From Myxococcales bacterium (lineage in GTDB: Bacteria > Myxococcota_A > UBA9042 > UBA3505), in contig PBVT01000042.1 of NCBI GenBank assembly GCA_002728755.1, positions 1 through 43,653 on the forward strand: 43,653 nucleotides of DNA, written 5' to 3'. Shown in pieces: positions 43,553 through 43,653 of this stretch (its first letter is position 1; each line of letters begins with the position of its first letter). The translations under genes and the position numbers were made by a program. Below the pieces are notes generated by a model. It was not told the origin of the DNA. It ran no database searches and saw only the letters and a list, made by a program, of their open reading frames with translations.

Positions 43553-43653
43553 GCTTTTATTTCAGACAGGTACGTTCCTGAAACCCGCCGGACTCCGCGC
43601 CGTAGGAAGCTGTTGTAAAGGCATATGTCGAGGTCTTTATATTTCCCGTAACC
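43553..43653. other. Non-coding window end
   Basis: These 101 bases hold no gene start. A weak promoter-like pair (TTGTAA at 43613, TATATT at 43638, 19-base spacer) could serve a plus-strand gene beyond the window. Confidence 0.3.

Noticed and set aside
43560..43583. TTTCAG...CTGAAA as terminator after the last lipoprotein gene
   Set aside because: The stem is weak, the loop long, and no T-run follows.

Overview
The window is a dense stretch of bacterial chromosome with about 31 protein genes, no RNA genes other than a riboswitch, and no recognisable mobile element. The style is that of a predatory or social 'deltaproteobacterium' (Myxococcota or Bradymonadota type). There are many secreted lipoproteins with lipobox cysteines, MopE-type D-rich repeats, several unrelated Cys-rich repeat families, a TonB-dependent receptor carrying its own N-terminal TonB domain, and a ferrochelatase with an internal cysteine cluster as known from Myxococcus. 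The phylum is an inference from gene content; no rRNA or marker phylogeny is available here.

Layout. 1-3956: the tail of typA/bipA, a flippase-like membrane protein, and a lemA-M48 protease operon. 4150-10526: an operon of three secreted lipoproteins (Ig-like plus BPI/TULIP-like; MopE-like; CGPDGCGG-repeat). 10630-13232: a radical SAM protein convergent with a FadL-type porin. 13401-19147: housekeeping and sulfur transfer (OPT transporter, purU, moeZ-adk-sufE). 19244-24846: an L-domain/LRR-like lipoprotein, a methyltransferase, a beta-propeller-like lipoprotein, an NAD(P)-binding protein and an esterase lipoprotein. 24940-27741: class I fructose-bisphosphate aldolase, a pilin-domain-like secreted protein and an SDR. 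27738-32473: a minus-strand operon Rieske oxygenase - RND exporter - SDR, which looks like a lipid oxidation and export unit. 32661-37239: two Cys-rich repeat lipoproteins. 37356-38760: a cobalamin riboswitch followed by two small lipoproteins. 38761-43552: hemH, then a TonB-dependent receptor and its lipoprotein partner.

The two most interesting loci are the cobalamin riboswitch (38569-38700, minus strand), whose nearest downstream genes are uncharacterised lipoproteins rather than known B12 genes, and the Rieske/RND/SDR operon, whose composition resembles bacterial sterol-modification and transport sets. Promoters are visible for several genes, often with TTGACC as -35 element. Intrinsic terminators are nearly absent, and several convergent pairs share stop-codon bases.
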